In this document: piece after piece, positions 1 to 8,936 of the stretch | Layout: each line of letters begins with the position of its first letter | How positions within the stretch are numbered: position 1 is the first letter of the stretch | DNA from: Nocardia kruczakiae NBRC 101016 | GTDB lineage: Bacteria > Actinomycetota > Actinomycetes > Mycobacteriales > Mycobacteriaceae | Direction: 5' to 3' | Length of the DNA: 46,278 nucleotides | NCBI RefSeq assembly: GCF_001612965.1 | Contig: NZ_BDBL01000056.1 | Location: 1-46,278 of the forward strand | Position numbers and translations under genes: made by a program | Notes under the pieces: generated by a model | Told to the model about the DNA's origin: nothing | Seen by the model: only the letters and a program-made list of their open reading frames with translations | Database searches by the model: none

Positions 1-68
1 GCGCCGTCGCGATCACCGGCGATGCCGAGCTCGGCGCCCGCGTCCTCGACTCGATCAATTTGGTCTGA
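1..68 (+). CDS. C-terminal tail of an unidentified gene (partial)
   Basis: An open frame enters from the left edge (codons from base 3) and ends with TGA at 66-68, giving about 21 residues that finish in DSINLV. The 118 bases that follow before the next start hold no other convincing reading frame. The tail is too short to assign; a short acidic-hydrophobic end of this kind occurs in several actinobacterial enzyme families, so no function is proposed. Confidence 0.5.
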   Translation, partial: AVAITGDAELGARVLDSINLV

Positions 69-186
69 GCGGCCGATGTGTGTCCGCCGATCGGCCCGGC
101 GTGGGCGTACAGTTGGGCTTCGACAAGATCGGCCCCGGCCCCTGTGGTCCGGCGGGCCGATTCTCGATCGGCAAGAGGGGATTCGA

Positions 187-990
187 GTGGACAGGCCAGC
201 GTGGGCGCCCGAGGGCGTGGATATGCAGCGGCCCAGCCCGGCCCGGATGTACGACGCGCTGCTCGGAGGTTCCCACAATTTCGAAGTGGACCGGTGGGCC
301 GCGGCGGAGGGGCGCAAGCTGGTGCCGGATCTGCCGCGGCTGGCGCTGAGCAACCGCGCTTTCCTGCGCCGAGCGGTCCGATTCATGATCGACTCCGGGA
401 TCCGGCAGTTCCTCGACGTCGGATCGGGTATTCCCACTGCCGGGAACGTGCATGAGGTCGCGCAGGACATCGATCCCTCGATCCGGGTTCTCTACGTCGA
501 CATCGACCCGGTCGCGGTCACCCATTCGGCCACCATCCTGCGCGGCAACGACCGCGCGGGCGCCATCGAGGCGGATCTGCGCAAGCCGGAGGAACTGCTC
601 ACCCGTGCTCGTAAGACCGGCCTGATCGACTTCGATCGACCCGTCGGTCTGCTGCTGGTCGCCGTGCTGCATCTTCTGCAGGACGAGGAACGTCCGCGCG
701 AGCAGGTCGCCGCGTTGCGGGCCGCCGTGGCGCCGGGCAGCTATATCGCGATCTCGCATCTGTCCTCGGCACACCGGCCGGAGGCGGCCGCCCGGATTCA
801 CGAGGAATCGACCAGCGGCGTCGGAATCCGTTTTCGCGACCGCGCATCCATCGTCGATATGTTCACCGGCTGGGAACCGGTCGAACCGGGCATCGTCGAA
901 CTACCGCTGTGGCGCCCGGAATCCGAGCGTGACCTGCACGAAGCGCCGGGACGCTCGCTCGGTTTGGGCGGCGTGGGGCACAAGGTGTGA
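187..990 (+). CDS. SAM-dependent methyltransferase, DUF574 (SAV2177-like) family
   Basis: Predicted 267-residue class I methyltransferase of the DUF574 type that is expanded in Nocardia and Streptomyces; substrates of this family are mostly unknown. The N-terminal PSPARMYDALLGGSHNFEVD block is the family hallmark. It is followed by the SAM-binding glycine motif FLDVGSGIPT and the acidic loop VLYVDIDPVAV. The GTG at 187 was chosen because AAGAGGGG lies 6 nt upstream and the family block begins about 15 residues later. An upstream ATG at 22 in the same frame would add an arginine-rich stretch foreign to the family. The stop lies 31 bases before the start of the diguanylate cyclase, so the two could be cotranscribed. 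Confidence 0.85.
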   Translation: MDRPAWAPEGVDMQRPSPARMYDALLGGSHNFEVDRWAAAEGRKLVPDLPRLALSNRAFLRRAVRFMIDSGIRQFLDVGSGIPTAGNVHEVAQDIDPSIRVLYVDIDPVAVTHSATILRGNDRAGAIEADLRKPEELLTRARKTGLIDFDRPVGLLLVAVLHLLQDEERPREQVAALRAAVAPGSYIAISHLSSAHRPEAAARIHEESTSGVGIRFRDRASIVDMFTGWEPVEPGIVELPLWRPESERDLHEAPGRSLGLGGVGHKV

Positions 991-1021
991 CGGCGTCCAC
1001 GGGATAGGCAGGGGTTGCAGG

Positions 1022-2317
1022 GTGGGTTCGCAGGAGTTGGCGGCGCGGTGGGCCGACGCACTCGACGGAGTGGTCGCGCCGACGCTGACGCGAACCGAGA
1101 TCGAGGCCCTGCTCACCGGCCTGTGTGAGGAACTGCTCGGCGCACTGCGCGGCACCGTCGGCCTCGATGCGGCCCGGCTGGCCGCCTCGTCGCTGGTCGC
1201 CGCGAATTATCGCGACGATGCCGCGGTGAGCCGATCGGTCGCGGTGATCTGCCGCGATATGGTCGCCGAAATCTGCCCGAACCCCGGCGACCCTGGCTAC
1301 GAGACCGTGCGCGACCGCGCCGTCACCGTGGCCGGAGAATTCGCCGCCGGATTCACCGCGGCACTGCGCGGCGCCGCCCTGGCCGAGCAGGAGACCACGC
1401 TGAGCGCCGCCCTGGCCGCGGTCCGGGAGGAACAGGCGCGGCGGCAGCTGTCCGAGGCCCGGTTCGGTGCCATCTTCGCCGGCGCCTCGGTGGGAATCGG
1501 CACCATCGACGCCGAGACCGGCAGGGTCCGCGACGTGAACGCCGCCTTCGCCGAGATGCTCGGGGTGCCGATCGACCTGATCATCGGCCGGTCGGTGGCC
1601 GCGGTGCTCGGCGAGGACAACATCGGTGAGGCCTACACCCAGTTCCAGCAGTTGCTGACCGGCGTCCTGGACCGGTTCCGGATGGAGACCTCGCTCACCC
1701 GGCCCGACGGCCACCACTCCGATATCGACCTGTCCATGTCGGTGGTGCGGGACGCGCGCGGCAACGCGCGCTTCCTCATCGGGGTGGCCGTCGACATCAC
1801 CGAACGCAAGGCGCTGGCCGACCGGCTCTGGTACGAGGCCCATCATGACGACCTGACCGGGCTCGCCAACCGGCTGCTGTTCTTCGACCGGCTCACGCGG
1901 GCCGAGCCGCCCATCGGCCTGTGCTATCTCGACCTGGACGGGTTCAAGGAGATCAACGACGATTACGGCCACACCATCGGGGATCGCGTGCTGCGCACGG
2001 TCGCCGAGCGGCTGGGAGCGGCCACCGAGCCCGACGGCCTGGCCGCACGGATCGGCGGCGACGAGTTCATCGTGCTGATCGAGCAGTGCGAGGACGAGGC
2101 GCGACTGGTCGACATGTCGGCCCGGCTGCTGGCGGCGCTCGGCGAACCGGTGGAGGTGGCCGGCGGATCGATCACGGTGGGCGCGTCGATCGGAACCGCG
2201 CTGGTCACCCGGCAACCCGAGGCGGTCGACGATCTCATGCATGCCGTCGACACCGCGATGTACCGCAACAAGAGTGCGCGGCAGCGCCCCGGCAGCCGGT
2301 CACGCCTGCCTCAGTGA
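1022..2317 (+). CDS. PAS-GGDEF diguanylate cyclase
   Basis: Predicted to make cyclic di-GMP from two GTP. The 431-residue protein has a helical N-terminal region (about 1-130), a PAS sensor domain (about 144-262, ending in DITERK, typical of PAS/PAC) and a C-terminal GGDEF domain that opens with HDDLTGLANR near 274. The active-site motif is intact (IGGDEF, residues about 344-349), so the enzyme should be catalytic. An RxxD product-inhibition site five residues before the motif is not apparent. No transmembrane segment is evident, so it is probably cytosolic. The GTG at 1022 follows an AGGGG site at 7 nt; an earlier ATG at 929 would overlap the methyltransferase and add low-complexity sequence. 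The 3' end overlaps the convergent MerR gene by 7 bases. Confidence 0.88.
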   Translation: MGSQELAARWADALDGVVAPTLTRTEIEALLTGLCEELLGALRGTVGLDAARLAASSLVAANYRDDAAVSRSVAVICRDMVAEICPNPGDPGYETVRDRAVTVAGEFAAGFTAALRGAALAEQETTLSAALAAVREEQARRQLSEARFGAIFAGASVGIGTIDAETGRVRDVNAAFAEMLGVPIDLIIGRSVAAVLGEDNIGEAYTQFQQLLTGVLDRFRMETSLTRPDGHHSDIDLSMSVVRDARGNARFLIGVAVDITERKALADRLWYEAHHDDLTGLANRLLFFDRLTRAEPPIGLCYLDLDGFKEINDDYGHTIGDRVLRTVAERLGAATEPDGLAARIGGDEFIVLIEQCEDEARLVDMSARLLAALGEPVEVAGGSITVGASIGTALVTRQPEAVDDLMHAVDTAMYRNKSARQRPGSRSRLPQ

Positions 2318-2751
2318 GCGGACAGCGTCGAGTGGGCTCGATCCGCGAGTTCGTACCGGTCTCGCTCGTCGCCGTACGCGGCGAGGAAACCGGAGCAGTC
2401 GGGGCATTCGGCGAGGATCGGATGCCGGCAGTCGAGGATATGGGCGAGGAAGCGATCGGTGGCCTCGAACAGGTCGATACGGCGGCGCAACTGGGCCCGC
2501 TCGTCGGTGATCAGGGCGCGCCGCTCGTCGCGCCCGGAGAGACCGAGCTCCCGGATCCGGCGCAGCGACAACCCGGTGCGCTGCAGGGTGCGGATCAGCC
2601 GCGCCCGGTCGAGCGTCTGCTCGTCGTAGGCGCGATGCCCGGAGGGACTGCGGGCCGGATGCAGCAGCCCGACCGATTCCCAATGGCGCAGCACATGCGC
2701 CTCGACGCCGACCGCCACGGCGGCGTCGCCGATCTTCAGTCCCTCGTCCAT
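2311..2751 (-). CDS. MerR-family transcriptional regulator
   Basis: 146-residue one-component regulator. The N-terminus (about 5-70) is a MerR winged helix-turn-helix, recognisable by LKIGDAAVAVGV, then LRHWESVGLL and GHRAYDEQ, followed by a coiled dimerisation helix. Three cysteines in the C-terminus (C108, C116, C119; the last two as CPDC) could bind a metal or sense thiol-reactive or oxidising signals, but this is inference. It is divergent from the metallo-hydrolase gene across 101 bases, the usual layout for a MerR protein and its target, so control of that gene is plausible. Confidence 0.85.
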   Translation of the reverse strand: MDEGLKIGDAAVAVGVEAHVLRHWESVGLLHPARSPSGHRAYDEQTLDRARLIRTLQRTGLSLRRIRELGLSGRDERRALITDERAQLRRRIDLFEATDRFLAHILDCRHPILAECPDCSGFLAAYGDERDRYELADRAHSTLSAH

Positions 2752-2852
2752 CGCCGGCCCCTTTACTTCATGTCGACCTTAAGTTTTATCGTGCCACAAC
2801 ACGTGGCGACGATCCCGTCGTTCGCGGCCCACCCACAGAACGGACGAATGAC
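2752..2852. promoter_or_regulatory. Divergent promoter region between MerR regulator and metallo-hydrolase
   Basis: A short AT-richer stretch around 2775-2790 (ACCTTAAGTTTTATCG) stands out from the GC-rich surroundings and contains a CTTAAG palindrome. MerR proteins usually bind dyads between long-spaced -35 and -10 boxes, and this is the only place for such a site here. A complete dyad is not visible, so the operator itself is not located. Confidence 0.3.
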
Positions 2853-3803
2853 ATGCCGGATCCGGCGAAGACCCCGAGTGTGCTCGAATGCTGCACTGTC
2901 GCAGTGGGTTCCGTGCGCGGCCTGATGCTGCCCCGCCGGCTCGATCGGCGTTTCCTGGCCTCGATCCCCGACGCCGGGCTGCCCGAACCCCGGGGCACCG
3001 TCTCGGTGCGCGCGCTACCGCAGGCGCCGCGGTCGGTGCCGACGGCGGCGGTCGTGGAGGGAACGTTCACCCCGCGCCGGATCGACAACGCGCTGACCGC
3101 CTTCGTCGTCGAACATCCGCAGGCCCGGTTCGTGGTCGATCCGGGCGTCTGTCTGGACGCCGAGCGGCGTGCGATCGCGCAGCTCCCCGCAGTCCTGCGG
3201 GTCGCGGTGCGGCCACCGGCCGCCACCGTGGCGACCGTCGACTCGCTGCGTGAGCACGATCCCCGGCCGCTGGATTTCGCCCTGCCCACGCACGCGCATT
3301 GGGACCATGTGTGCGGTCTGCTGGATCTGCCCGGACTGCCGGTGCACATGCATCGCGTCGAGCAGCAGTGGATCACGACCGGTCCGGTCGCGCCGGTCGG
3401 CGGCGTTCGCGATGCGCTGCGGGAGCGGCCGGTGGTCGAATACGACCTCGACGGACCGCCGGTGCTGACGTTCACCGCGAGCCACGATCTGTTCGGTGAC
3501 GGGTCCGTGGTGCTGGTGGATCTGGCCGGGCACACCCCCGGCAGTATCGGCGTGCTCGCCCACACCCGGCGCGGCTGGGTACTGCTCGCCGGTGATGCCG
3601 CCTGGCATCATCTGCAGATCGACAAGGTCCGCCAGAAGGCAAGCTACCCGGGCGGTTTCGCCGATGACGATCGCGATCTGACCTTCCGCACCCTGCACCG
3701 GCTGCACCTGGCGCGCACGACGGTGACGGTGGTGCCGACTCACGACCACGCGGCCGCCCAGCGGTTGCGGGCCGAGGAGGTGGGCGCGGCGAACGACAGC
3801 TGA
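2853..3803 (+). CDS. Metallo-beta-lactamase-fold hydrolase
   Basis: 316-residue MBL-fold protein, probably a binuclear zinc hydrolase. All metal ligands are visible: H147-A-H149-W-D151-H152 (the HxHxDH motif), H227 in AGHTPGS, D248 in LLAGDAAWH and H297 in PTHDH. The AGHTPGS context and spacing resemble lactonase-like and related small-molecule hydrolases rather than true beta-lactamases, but the substrate cannot be read from the sequence. No signal peptide is present, so it is cytosolic. The ATG at 2853 lies just after a divergent promoter region shared with the MerR gene. The downstream gap to the next gene is 117 bases. Confidence 0.85.
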   Translation: MPDPAKTPSVLECCTVAVGSVRGLMLPRRLDRRFLASIPDAGLPEPRGTVSVRALPQAPRSVPTAAVVEGTFTPRRIDNALTAFVVEHPQARFVVDPGVCLDAERRAIAQLPAVLRVAVRPPAATVATVDSLREHDPRPLDFALPTHAHWDHVCGLLDLPGLPVHMHRVEQQWITTGPVAPVGGVRDALRERPVVEYDLDGPPVLTFTASHDLFGDGSVVLVDLAGHTPGSIGVLAHTRRGWVLLAGDAAWHHLQIDKVRQKASYPGGFADDDRDLTFRTLHRLHLARTTVTVVPTHDHAAAQRLRAEEVGAANDS

Positions 3804-3920
3804 CGTCGCGGCGTGCGGCCTTCGCTGCGGCCGCTCGCGGGAGATTCGGCACCTTCGAGCGGTCCAGCGAGCCCCGGCTGGCTATGGACCGGCGGGCCAC
3901 TCGCTCGCGACCATGGCCTC

Positions 3921-4994
3921 ATGACCTCCTCGGCGTATGTTCCCGCTCTGGCCGGCCACGAATTCGCGGTCGACACCACCTATCTCGACACCGCCTCGTA
4001 CGGCATTCCGCCGGCCCGCGCCTTCACCGCGGTGCGGGCGGTCCTCGACGGGTGGGCGAGCGGACATCGCGCACCCTCACGCTACGACGATCGGGTGGAT
4101 CTGCTGCGCGCCGCCTATGCCCGCCTCCTCGACGGCGCGACGGCAGCCGATGTGGCGATCGGCAATTCGGCCGCCGCCCTCATCGGACCGGCCGCGGCGG
4201 CACTGGCTCCCGGCTCCGAAGTACTGGTCGCCGCAGGCGATTTCGCGTCCGTGCCCAATCCGTTCCGCTACCGCGGGGATCTGCGGGTGCGCACGGTGGA
4301 ACTGGAGCGACTCGCCGAGGAGGTACGGCCGGACACCGCGCTGGTGGCGTGCAGTCTCGTCCAGTCCGCCGACGGCCGGACGGTCGACGCGGCGCGGTTG
4401 CGCGCGGCCACCACGGCGCACGACGCGCTGCTGCTGTTCGACGTCTCGCAGGCCGCGGGCTGGTTGCCGCTGCGATTCGCCGATGCCGACATCTGGGTGT
4501 GCGCGAGTTTCAAATGGCTGCTCGGCGCCCGCAGCGTCGGGCTGCTGGCGATCCGGCCGGAGATCGCCGACCGGGTCCGCCCGCAGGCGCCGGGCTGGTA
4601 CGCGGCCGCCGACCGCTGGGCGGAAATGTATGCGCCGCAACGGCTTGCCGACACCGCGCGGCGGTTCGACGCCACACCCGATTGGCTCGGTGTGGTGGGT
4701 GCGCTGGCCGGGGCGGAGCTGCTGGAGGAGTTGACCGTTCCGGCGATTCAGGCCCACGATCTGGCGCTGGCCGACCGCTTCCGCGCCGGCCTGGACGACC
4801 TCGGCTTCACACCCGTTCCCGGACGAGCGCCGATCGTGTCGATTCCGGGCGCCGCGGCCGCCGCGGACGTCCTGGCCGAGGCCGCGGTGGTGACCACGGC
4901 CCGAGCGGGTGCGCTGCGGGTGTCGTTCCACGTCCACAACGACTCCGACGATGTCGACCGCGCTCTGAAAGCCTTGGGCGACAGTCGAAGTTGA
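3921..4994 (+). CDS. Class V aminotransferase-like PLP-dependent enzyme
   Basis: 357-residue fold-type I PLP enzyme of the class V (NifS/isopenicillin-N-epimerase-like) group. The Schiff-base lysine is K198 in CASFKWLLGARS and the aspartate that pairs with the PLP ring nitrogen is D174 in LLLFDVSQAAGW. The N-terminal YLDTASYGIPP is the usual opening of this group. The ATG at 3921 was chosen over an in-frame ATG at 3813 because the extra 36 residues are low-complexity and family similarity begins right after 3921. The reaction could be a desulfurase, lyase or transaminase; nothing nearby decides it. Its stop is 12 bases from the convergent LuxR gene. Confidence 0.8.
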   Translation: MTSSAYVPALAGHEFAVDTTYLDTASYGIPPARAFTAVRAVLDGWASGHRAPSRYDDRVDLLRAAYARLLDGATAADVAIGNSAAALIGPAAAALAPGSEVLVAAGDFASVPNPFRYRGDLRVRTVELERLAEEVRPDTALVACSLVQSADGRTVDAARLRAATTAHDALLLFDVSQAAGWLPLRFADADIWVCASFKWLLGARSVGLLAIRPEIADRVRPQAPGWYAAADRWAEMYAPQRLADTARRFDATPDWLGVVGALAGAELLEELTVPAIQAHDLALADRFRAGLDDLGFTPVPGRAPIVSIPGAAAAADVLAEAAVVTTARAGALRVSFHVHNDSDDVDRALKALGDSRS

Positions 4995-5006
4995 TCGGCC
5001 GGGGGG

Positions 5007-7502
5007 TCAGAAGGTTCGGCGCAGGCGTCCCGGTGGCTGCCGTGATTCGGCACGCACGCGATCGCGCAATCCGCCCGGAATGCGATGGATGATCGCCGAG
5101 CGGTCCGCGGCCGCGAGTTTGCGGCGAATGGTCGCGACCTGGGCGTCGACCGTGCGGACCGACGTCCCGCGGCGCACGGCGACCGCACTGTTGGTCCACC
5201 CGGCGGCCACCAGAATCGCGATCTCGCGTTCGGCGGGTGAAAGTTCCTGCCACCGGGCGTCGTCCGGACCGTCCTCGGCGTCCTCGACGATCTCCAGCCG
5301 TCCGAGGAAATACCGCTGCAGTTCGTTGTCCTGCGGCCGCATCCGCCCACCGCGACGCACCGCGGCGGCGTAGCGCTGGGCGCCCAGCACCGCGGTCGCG
5401 GCCGTACGCGCGGCCAGCGATCCCTCCGCCACCAGCGGCACCCGGTCCGAGGCGATCCCCATCGAACGATGCAACGCGGCGGTACCGCCCTGCAGGTAGG
5501 CGATCTCCCGCGCGGCGGCGGCGAGTTCGCCCGGACGCGCGCCGGATTCGATACGCCGCGACAGGATCGTGGCCAGCGCGACGGTGCAGAAATGGATGAT
5601 CCAGCCCGCGGTCCAGGTATCCCCGCGATCGAGATGCGCGGCCACCGCCGCCCGGCCCCGGCGCACGGCGTCCGCGGGGTCGCCGTGACGGATGGTGGCG
5701 ACCAGTTCCGCGAACTCGGCCCAGGACACGGCCCACGGCGCATCGGTTTTCGCCGCGTCGTGCAGATGGCGGCGCACCACCCGCCCGGCGACCTCCGGGG
5801 TCGCCAGGCTGGCGGCCGCGAGCACGGTGAACAGATCGCTGCGCTGGGTGCCGCCGCGATCTCCGACGGCCGCGAACTTCCGGCGGGCGCGCGACAATAC
5901 CTCGATCGCGCGCAGGTCCAGGCGAACCAGGAACAGTTCCAGCCCCCAGGTGAATTCGACCTGGGCGGGCAGGCCGATGTCGTCGGCGGTGTGCTCGCGC
6001 CACTCCCCGCGCAGCACCGGATCGGTGAGACATTCGGCGGCACATTCGTCGAGGAGCCGGGAGGTGTAGTCGAACCGGCCCTGCCACACCGCGATCCAGC
6101 CGATCAGGGCCTTGGCCGAGATCCGCAGCGACGACAACGCCGGATCGTCGCCGATCGCCGCGAGGGCGCGCTCCGTGAGCCCGGTGACCGCGCGGTTGGT
6201 GCCGGTGAGAAACGGCACCCGCAACGCCATCACCACGGTGGCGATCTCGAGTCCGATCACGGCCTCGCCCGGATCGGCGAGGCTGGTCTCCACCGCGAGC
6301 AGCACGTCGTTCCAGGCCGCACGGACCCAGTCGATCCACTCCATCTCGTCCGGGCCGTACCACATCGCTTGTCCGGCAACGACTTTGTCGCGGAAATAGC
6401 GGCGATGGCGGGCAGGCACGCCCAACGGTGCGGCCGAACCGTCCGGCCGCTCCTGCAGCCGGGCGCGGGCGAACGTCCGCACGCTCTCGGGCAGGAAATA
6501 GCGCACCGAGGTGGCCGTCATGCGGGTCGACACGAGCGACCGTTCGACCAGTCGCTCCAGCGTGGCGGCGATGACCGGCTCGGGCAACGCCTCGTCGGCG
6601 CAGACCTGCGCCACCGCGCTGTATTCGATTCCGCCGCTGCGGGTTTCCTCGTCGCCGGGGTCGAATCCGGCGGCGAAGACCGACATCCGGTCCAGCAGCA
6701 GGCGTTCGGCGTCGGTGCACAGCCCGTAGGACCAGGCGATCACGTCGCCGACGTTGCGATGACGCTCGTCGGCGCCGGCCCGCACGCCCGACGACCAGCG
6801 CATCCACGCGTCGGAGTCGGTGCCGGTGAGATCGCGCAACACCTCGGCGACCGGACGGTAGCGCAGCCGGGCCGCGGCGAGCCGGATGAACAGCGGATTG
6901 TTGTCCACGTGCCGGCAGATCCGGGCGGCCAGTTCCAGAGTGGCGGGCTCCGCGCCGATCGGCCGGCCGGTCAGTTCCGCGCGCCGCCGGAACAGTTCCA
7001 GCGCATGGTCGTTGGTGAGTGGCGGCACCGGCACCAGCCGCTCGTCGGTCCAGCCGATCGGTTCCCGGCTGGTGGCCACGACGGTGACGTCCGGATTCAC
7101 ACTCAGCAACTCGACGATCAGCCGCGCCACCGGATGCAGGACGTGTTCACAGTTGTCGAGAACCAGGATGGTGCGAGCGGGGCCGAGCGAGGCGAAGGCG
7201 TCGAGCAGGCAGTCCTCGGCGCTGCGGCCGGTGGGATCGGTCGGTGCGACGGTTCGCACGATCTCCTCGGCGACCGCCTCGACATCGGCGCCGGTTTCCA
7301 GCCGCGCCAGCCGCACCCACAACACCTGATCGCGACCGGGTCGCTGGGACCTGCGCAACGCCTCGGTGGCCAGCGTCGTCTTACCGATCCCACCCGGCCC
7401 GAGCAGAGTGATCAACCGGGGCCCACCAGGGTCGAGCAGTTCGGCAATGCTGCGCAGTTCCGCGGTCCGGCCGACGAATTGGGATATCCACGGTGTGGTC
7501 AC
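5007..7502 (-). CDS. Large NB-ARC-type ATPase with C-terminal LuxR DNA-binding domain
   Basis: 831-residue transcriptional regulator of the STAND/LuxR type. An N-terminal NTPase carries the P-loop GPGGIGKT (35-42) and Walker B VLDNCEH (114-120), then a winged-helix-like segment. A long alpha-helical, TPR-like sensor region (about 330-740) follows, and the C-terminal LuxR-type helix-turn-helix occupies about 756-810, around the block VRTVDAQVATIRRKL. Proteins of this kind usually switch when the sensor region meets a ligand; the ligand is unknown. The start codon overlaps the stop of the upstream paralogue by 4 bases (7499-7502), so the two are translationally coupled. Confidence 0.85.
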   Translation of the reverse strand: MTTPWISQFVGRTAELRSIAELLDPGGPRLITLLGPGGIGKTTLATEALRRSQRPGRDQVLWVRLARLETGADVEAVAEEIVRTVAPTDPTGRSAEDCLLDAFASLGPARTILVLDNCEHVLHPVARLIVELLSVNPDVTVVATSREPIGWTDERLVPVPPLTNDHALELFRRRAELTGRPIGAEPATLELAARICRHVDNNPLFIRLAAARLRYRPVAEVLRDLTGTDSDAWMRWSSGVRAGADERHRNVGDVIAWSYGLCTDAERLLLDRMSVFAAGFDPGDEETRSGGIEYSAVAQVCADEALPEPVIAATLERLVERSLVSTRMTATSVRYFLPESVRTFARARLQERPDGSAAPLGVPARHRRYFRDKVVAGQAMWYGPDEMEWIDWVRAAWNDVLLAVETSLADPGEAVIGLEIATVVMALRVPFLTGTNRAVTGLTERALAAIGDDPALSSLRISAKALIGWIAVWQGRFDYTSRLLDECAAECLTDPVLRGEWREHTADDIGLPAQVEFTWGLELFLVRLDLRAIEVLSRARRKFAAVGDRGGTQRSDLFTVLAAASLATPEVAGRVVRRHLHDAAKTDAPWAVSWAEFAELVATIRHGDPADAVRRGRAAVAAHLDRGDTWTAGWIIHFCTVALATILSRRIESGARPGELAAAAREIAYLQGGTAALHRSMGIASDRVPLVAEGSLAARTAATAVLGAQRYAAAVRRGGRMRPQDNELQRYFLGRLEIVEDAEDGPDDARWQELSPAEREIAILVAAGWTNSAVAVRRGTSVRTVDAQVATIRRKLAAADRSAIIHRIPGGLRDRVRAESRQPPGRLRRTF

Positions 7503-8872
7503 GACCGCGCCGTCTCGCGCCGGGCTCGCGCCTCGGATCGCATCCGCTCCCGGGCCTCGGCGGGCAGATGCCGGGCGATCTGGCCGCGAGAGGTGATCTG
7601 TAACTTCTGCCGGACCATCGCCACCTGCGCATCGACCGTGCGCACCGAACTGTGGCGGCGCACGGCGATGGCGCTGTTGGGCCAGCCCGCGGCCGCCAGC
7701 ACCGCCACCTCACGTTCCGCCCGCGACAGGCTCTCCCAGCGATCCGATTCGGGCCGCGGCGCCGCCACCGCGGCCACCGGCGGTTGTGCCGTGGCGACAC
7801 ACGGCTGCTGCGGCAGCGCCGACCCCTCGGCGCGGCGCACCTCGAGCCGGCGCAGCTGCAGATGCCGGGCCGCGAGCCGATTGGCCTCGACCGGATCACG
7901 CCGATGCAGTTCGGCGCGCGCGACGAGACGCACACATTCGGTGAGATACCACCGCGCCGAGGTGGCCGTCAGCCGCACGATCACCAGCGAACGTTCCACC
8001 AGCCGATCCAGTGCCGATTCGATCGACGCGGCCGGCAACGCGTCGTCGGCGCAGAGCGCCACGATCGCCTCCCGATCGGCTCCGCCACCCGCGGAACCGC
8101 CCGGAAACACAGACATGCGTTGCAGCAGAAGAGATTCCGTCGGCGTACAGCGACTGGTGGACCACGCGATGTTGGCGCCGATATCGCGGTGGCGCGCTTC
8201 GACCCCCACCCGGGCACTGTCGGACCACTGCAGACGGCGGTCGTAGGCATCGCCGCTCACCTCGTGCAAGACGGTGGTGGGCGGATTGTGCCGCAATCTG
8301 ATCGCGGCGAGCCGCAGGCCGAACGGATTGTGGCTCATATGGGCACAGATCCGCCGGAGGATATCGTCGTCCGCACCGCCCGCGGGGCGGCCGGTGAGCT
8401 CCATACGAATGCGCAACAGCCGCAATGCCTGTGCGGGATCGAGCGACGGCACCGGAACGAGTTGTTCGTCGATCCAGCCGATCGGCTCGCGACTGGTGGC
8501 GACGACGGTCAGGGCGGGGTCGGCTTCGAGCAGGTCCGCGAGCTCGGTCGCGAGGGCGGTCACGAGGCGATCGCAGCTGTCGAGGACCAGGACGTGCGGG
8601 GCGCCGTCCGGCCGGGGCGCGAAATCGCGGAGTTCGGCAATCGCCGTCTCGGCGTCCAGTTCCGCCAGCGCCAGCCAGCGCGTGGGTAGTTCGACATCGC
8701 GGCGCAGCGTTTCGATGGCCAGCCTGGTCTTGCCGATGCCGCCGGGACCGGTCAGGGTGATCAGCCGCGCGCCGCGGGCGATCAGCGCCGCTATCCGCTC
8801 CCGCTGCGCGGACCTGCCCACGAACTCACTGCTGGTGGCGGGCAGTACACCGATACGCGATCGCTGGAACAT
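7499..8872 (-). CDS. Short NB-ARC/LuxR regulator, paralogue of the downstream gene
   Basis: 457-residue relative of the next gene. It has the P-loop GPGGIGKT (42-49), Walker B VLDSCD with D98, and a LuxR helix-turn-helix at the C-terminus (about 384-440) whose recognition region VRTVDAQVAMVRQKL is nearly the same as the partner's. It lacks almost the whole helical sensor region (roughly 370 residues shorter) and joins ATPase to DNA-binding domain through a short alanine/proline linker. It is first in a two-gene unit and overlaps its partner by 4 bases. The pair may form mixed oligomers or compete for the same DNA; this is inference. Confidence 0.85.
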   Translation of the reverse strand: MFQRSRIGVLPATSSEFVGRSAQRERIAALIARGARLITLTGPGGIGKTRLAIETLRRDVELPTRWLALAELDAETAIAELRDFAPRPDGAPHVLVLDSCDRLVTALATELADLLEADPALTVVATSREPIGWIDEQLVPVPSLDPAQALRLLRIRMELTGRPAGGADDDILRRICAHMSHNPFGLRLAAIRLRHNPPTTVLHEVSGDAYDRRLQWSDSARVGVEARHRDIGANIAWSTSRCTPTESLLLQRMSVFPGGSAGGGADREAIVALCADDALPAASIESALDRLVERSLVIVRLTATSARWYLTECVRLVARAELHRRDPVEANRLAARHLQLRRLEVRRAEGSALPQQPCVATAQPPVAAVAAPRPESDRWESLSRAEREVAVLAAAGWPNSAIAVRRHSSVRTVDAQVAMVRQKLQITSRGQIARHLPAEARERMRSEARARRETARS

Positions 8873-8936
8873 AGTAGGAACAAGTTAGCCCACCGCGCCC
8901 CCGTCGCGTGTCCGGATTCGATACCGCGATCTGCGG

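Noticed and set aside
3804..3850. Possible terminator after the MBL-fold gene (GCGGCC...GGCCGC)
   Set aside because: Only a 6-bp stem with a CG-repeat character; too weak to separate from background in this composition.
5469..8246. Very long plus-strand frame of 925 codons opposite the two LuxR genes; similar long frames opposite gdh, eccC, eccB, eccA and pknG
   Set aside because: Shadows caused by high GC in the third codon position. They are Arg/Gly/His-rich, match no family, and the opposite strand has clear domains.
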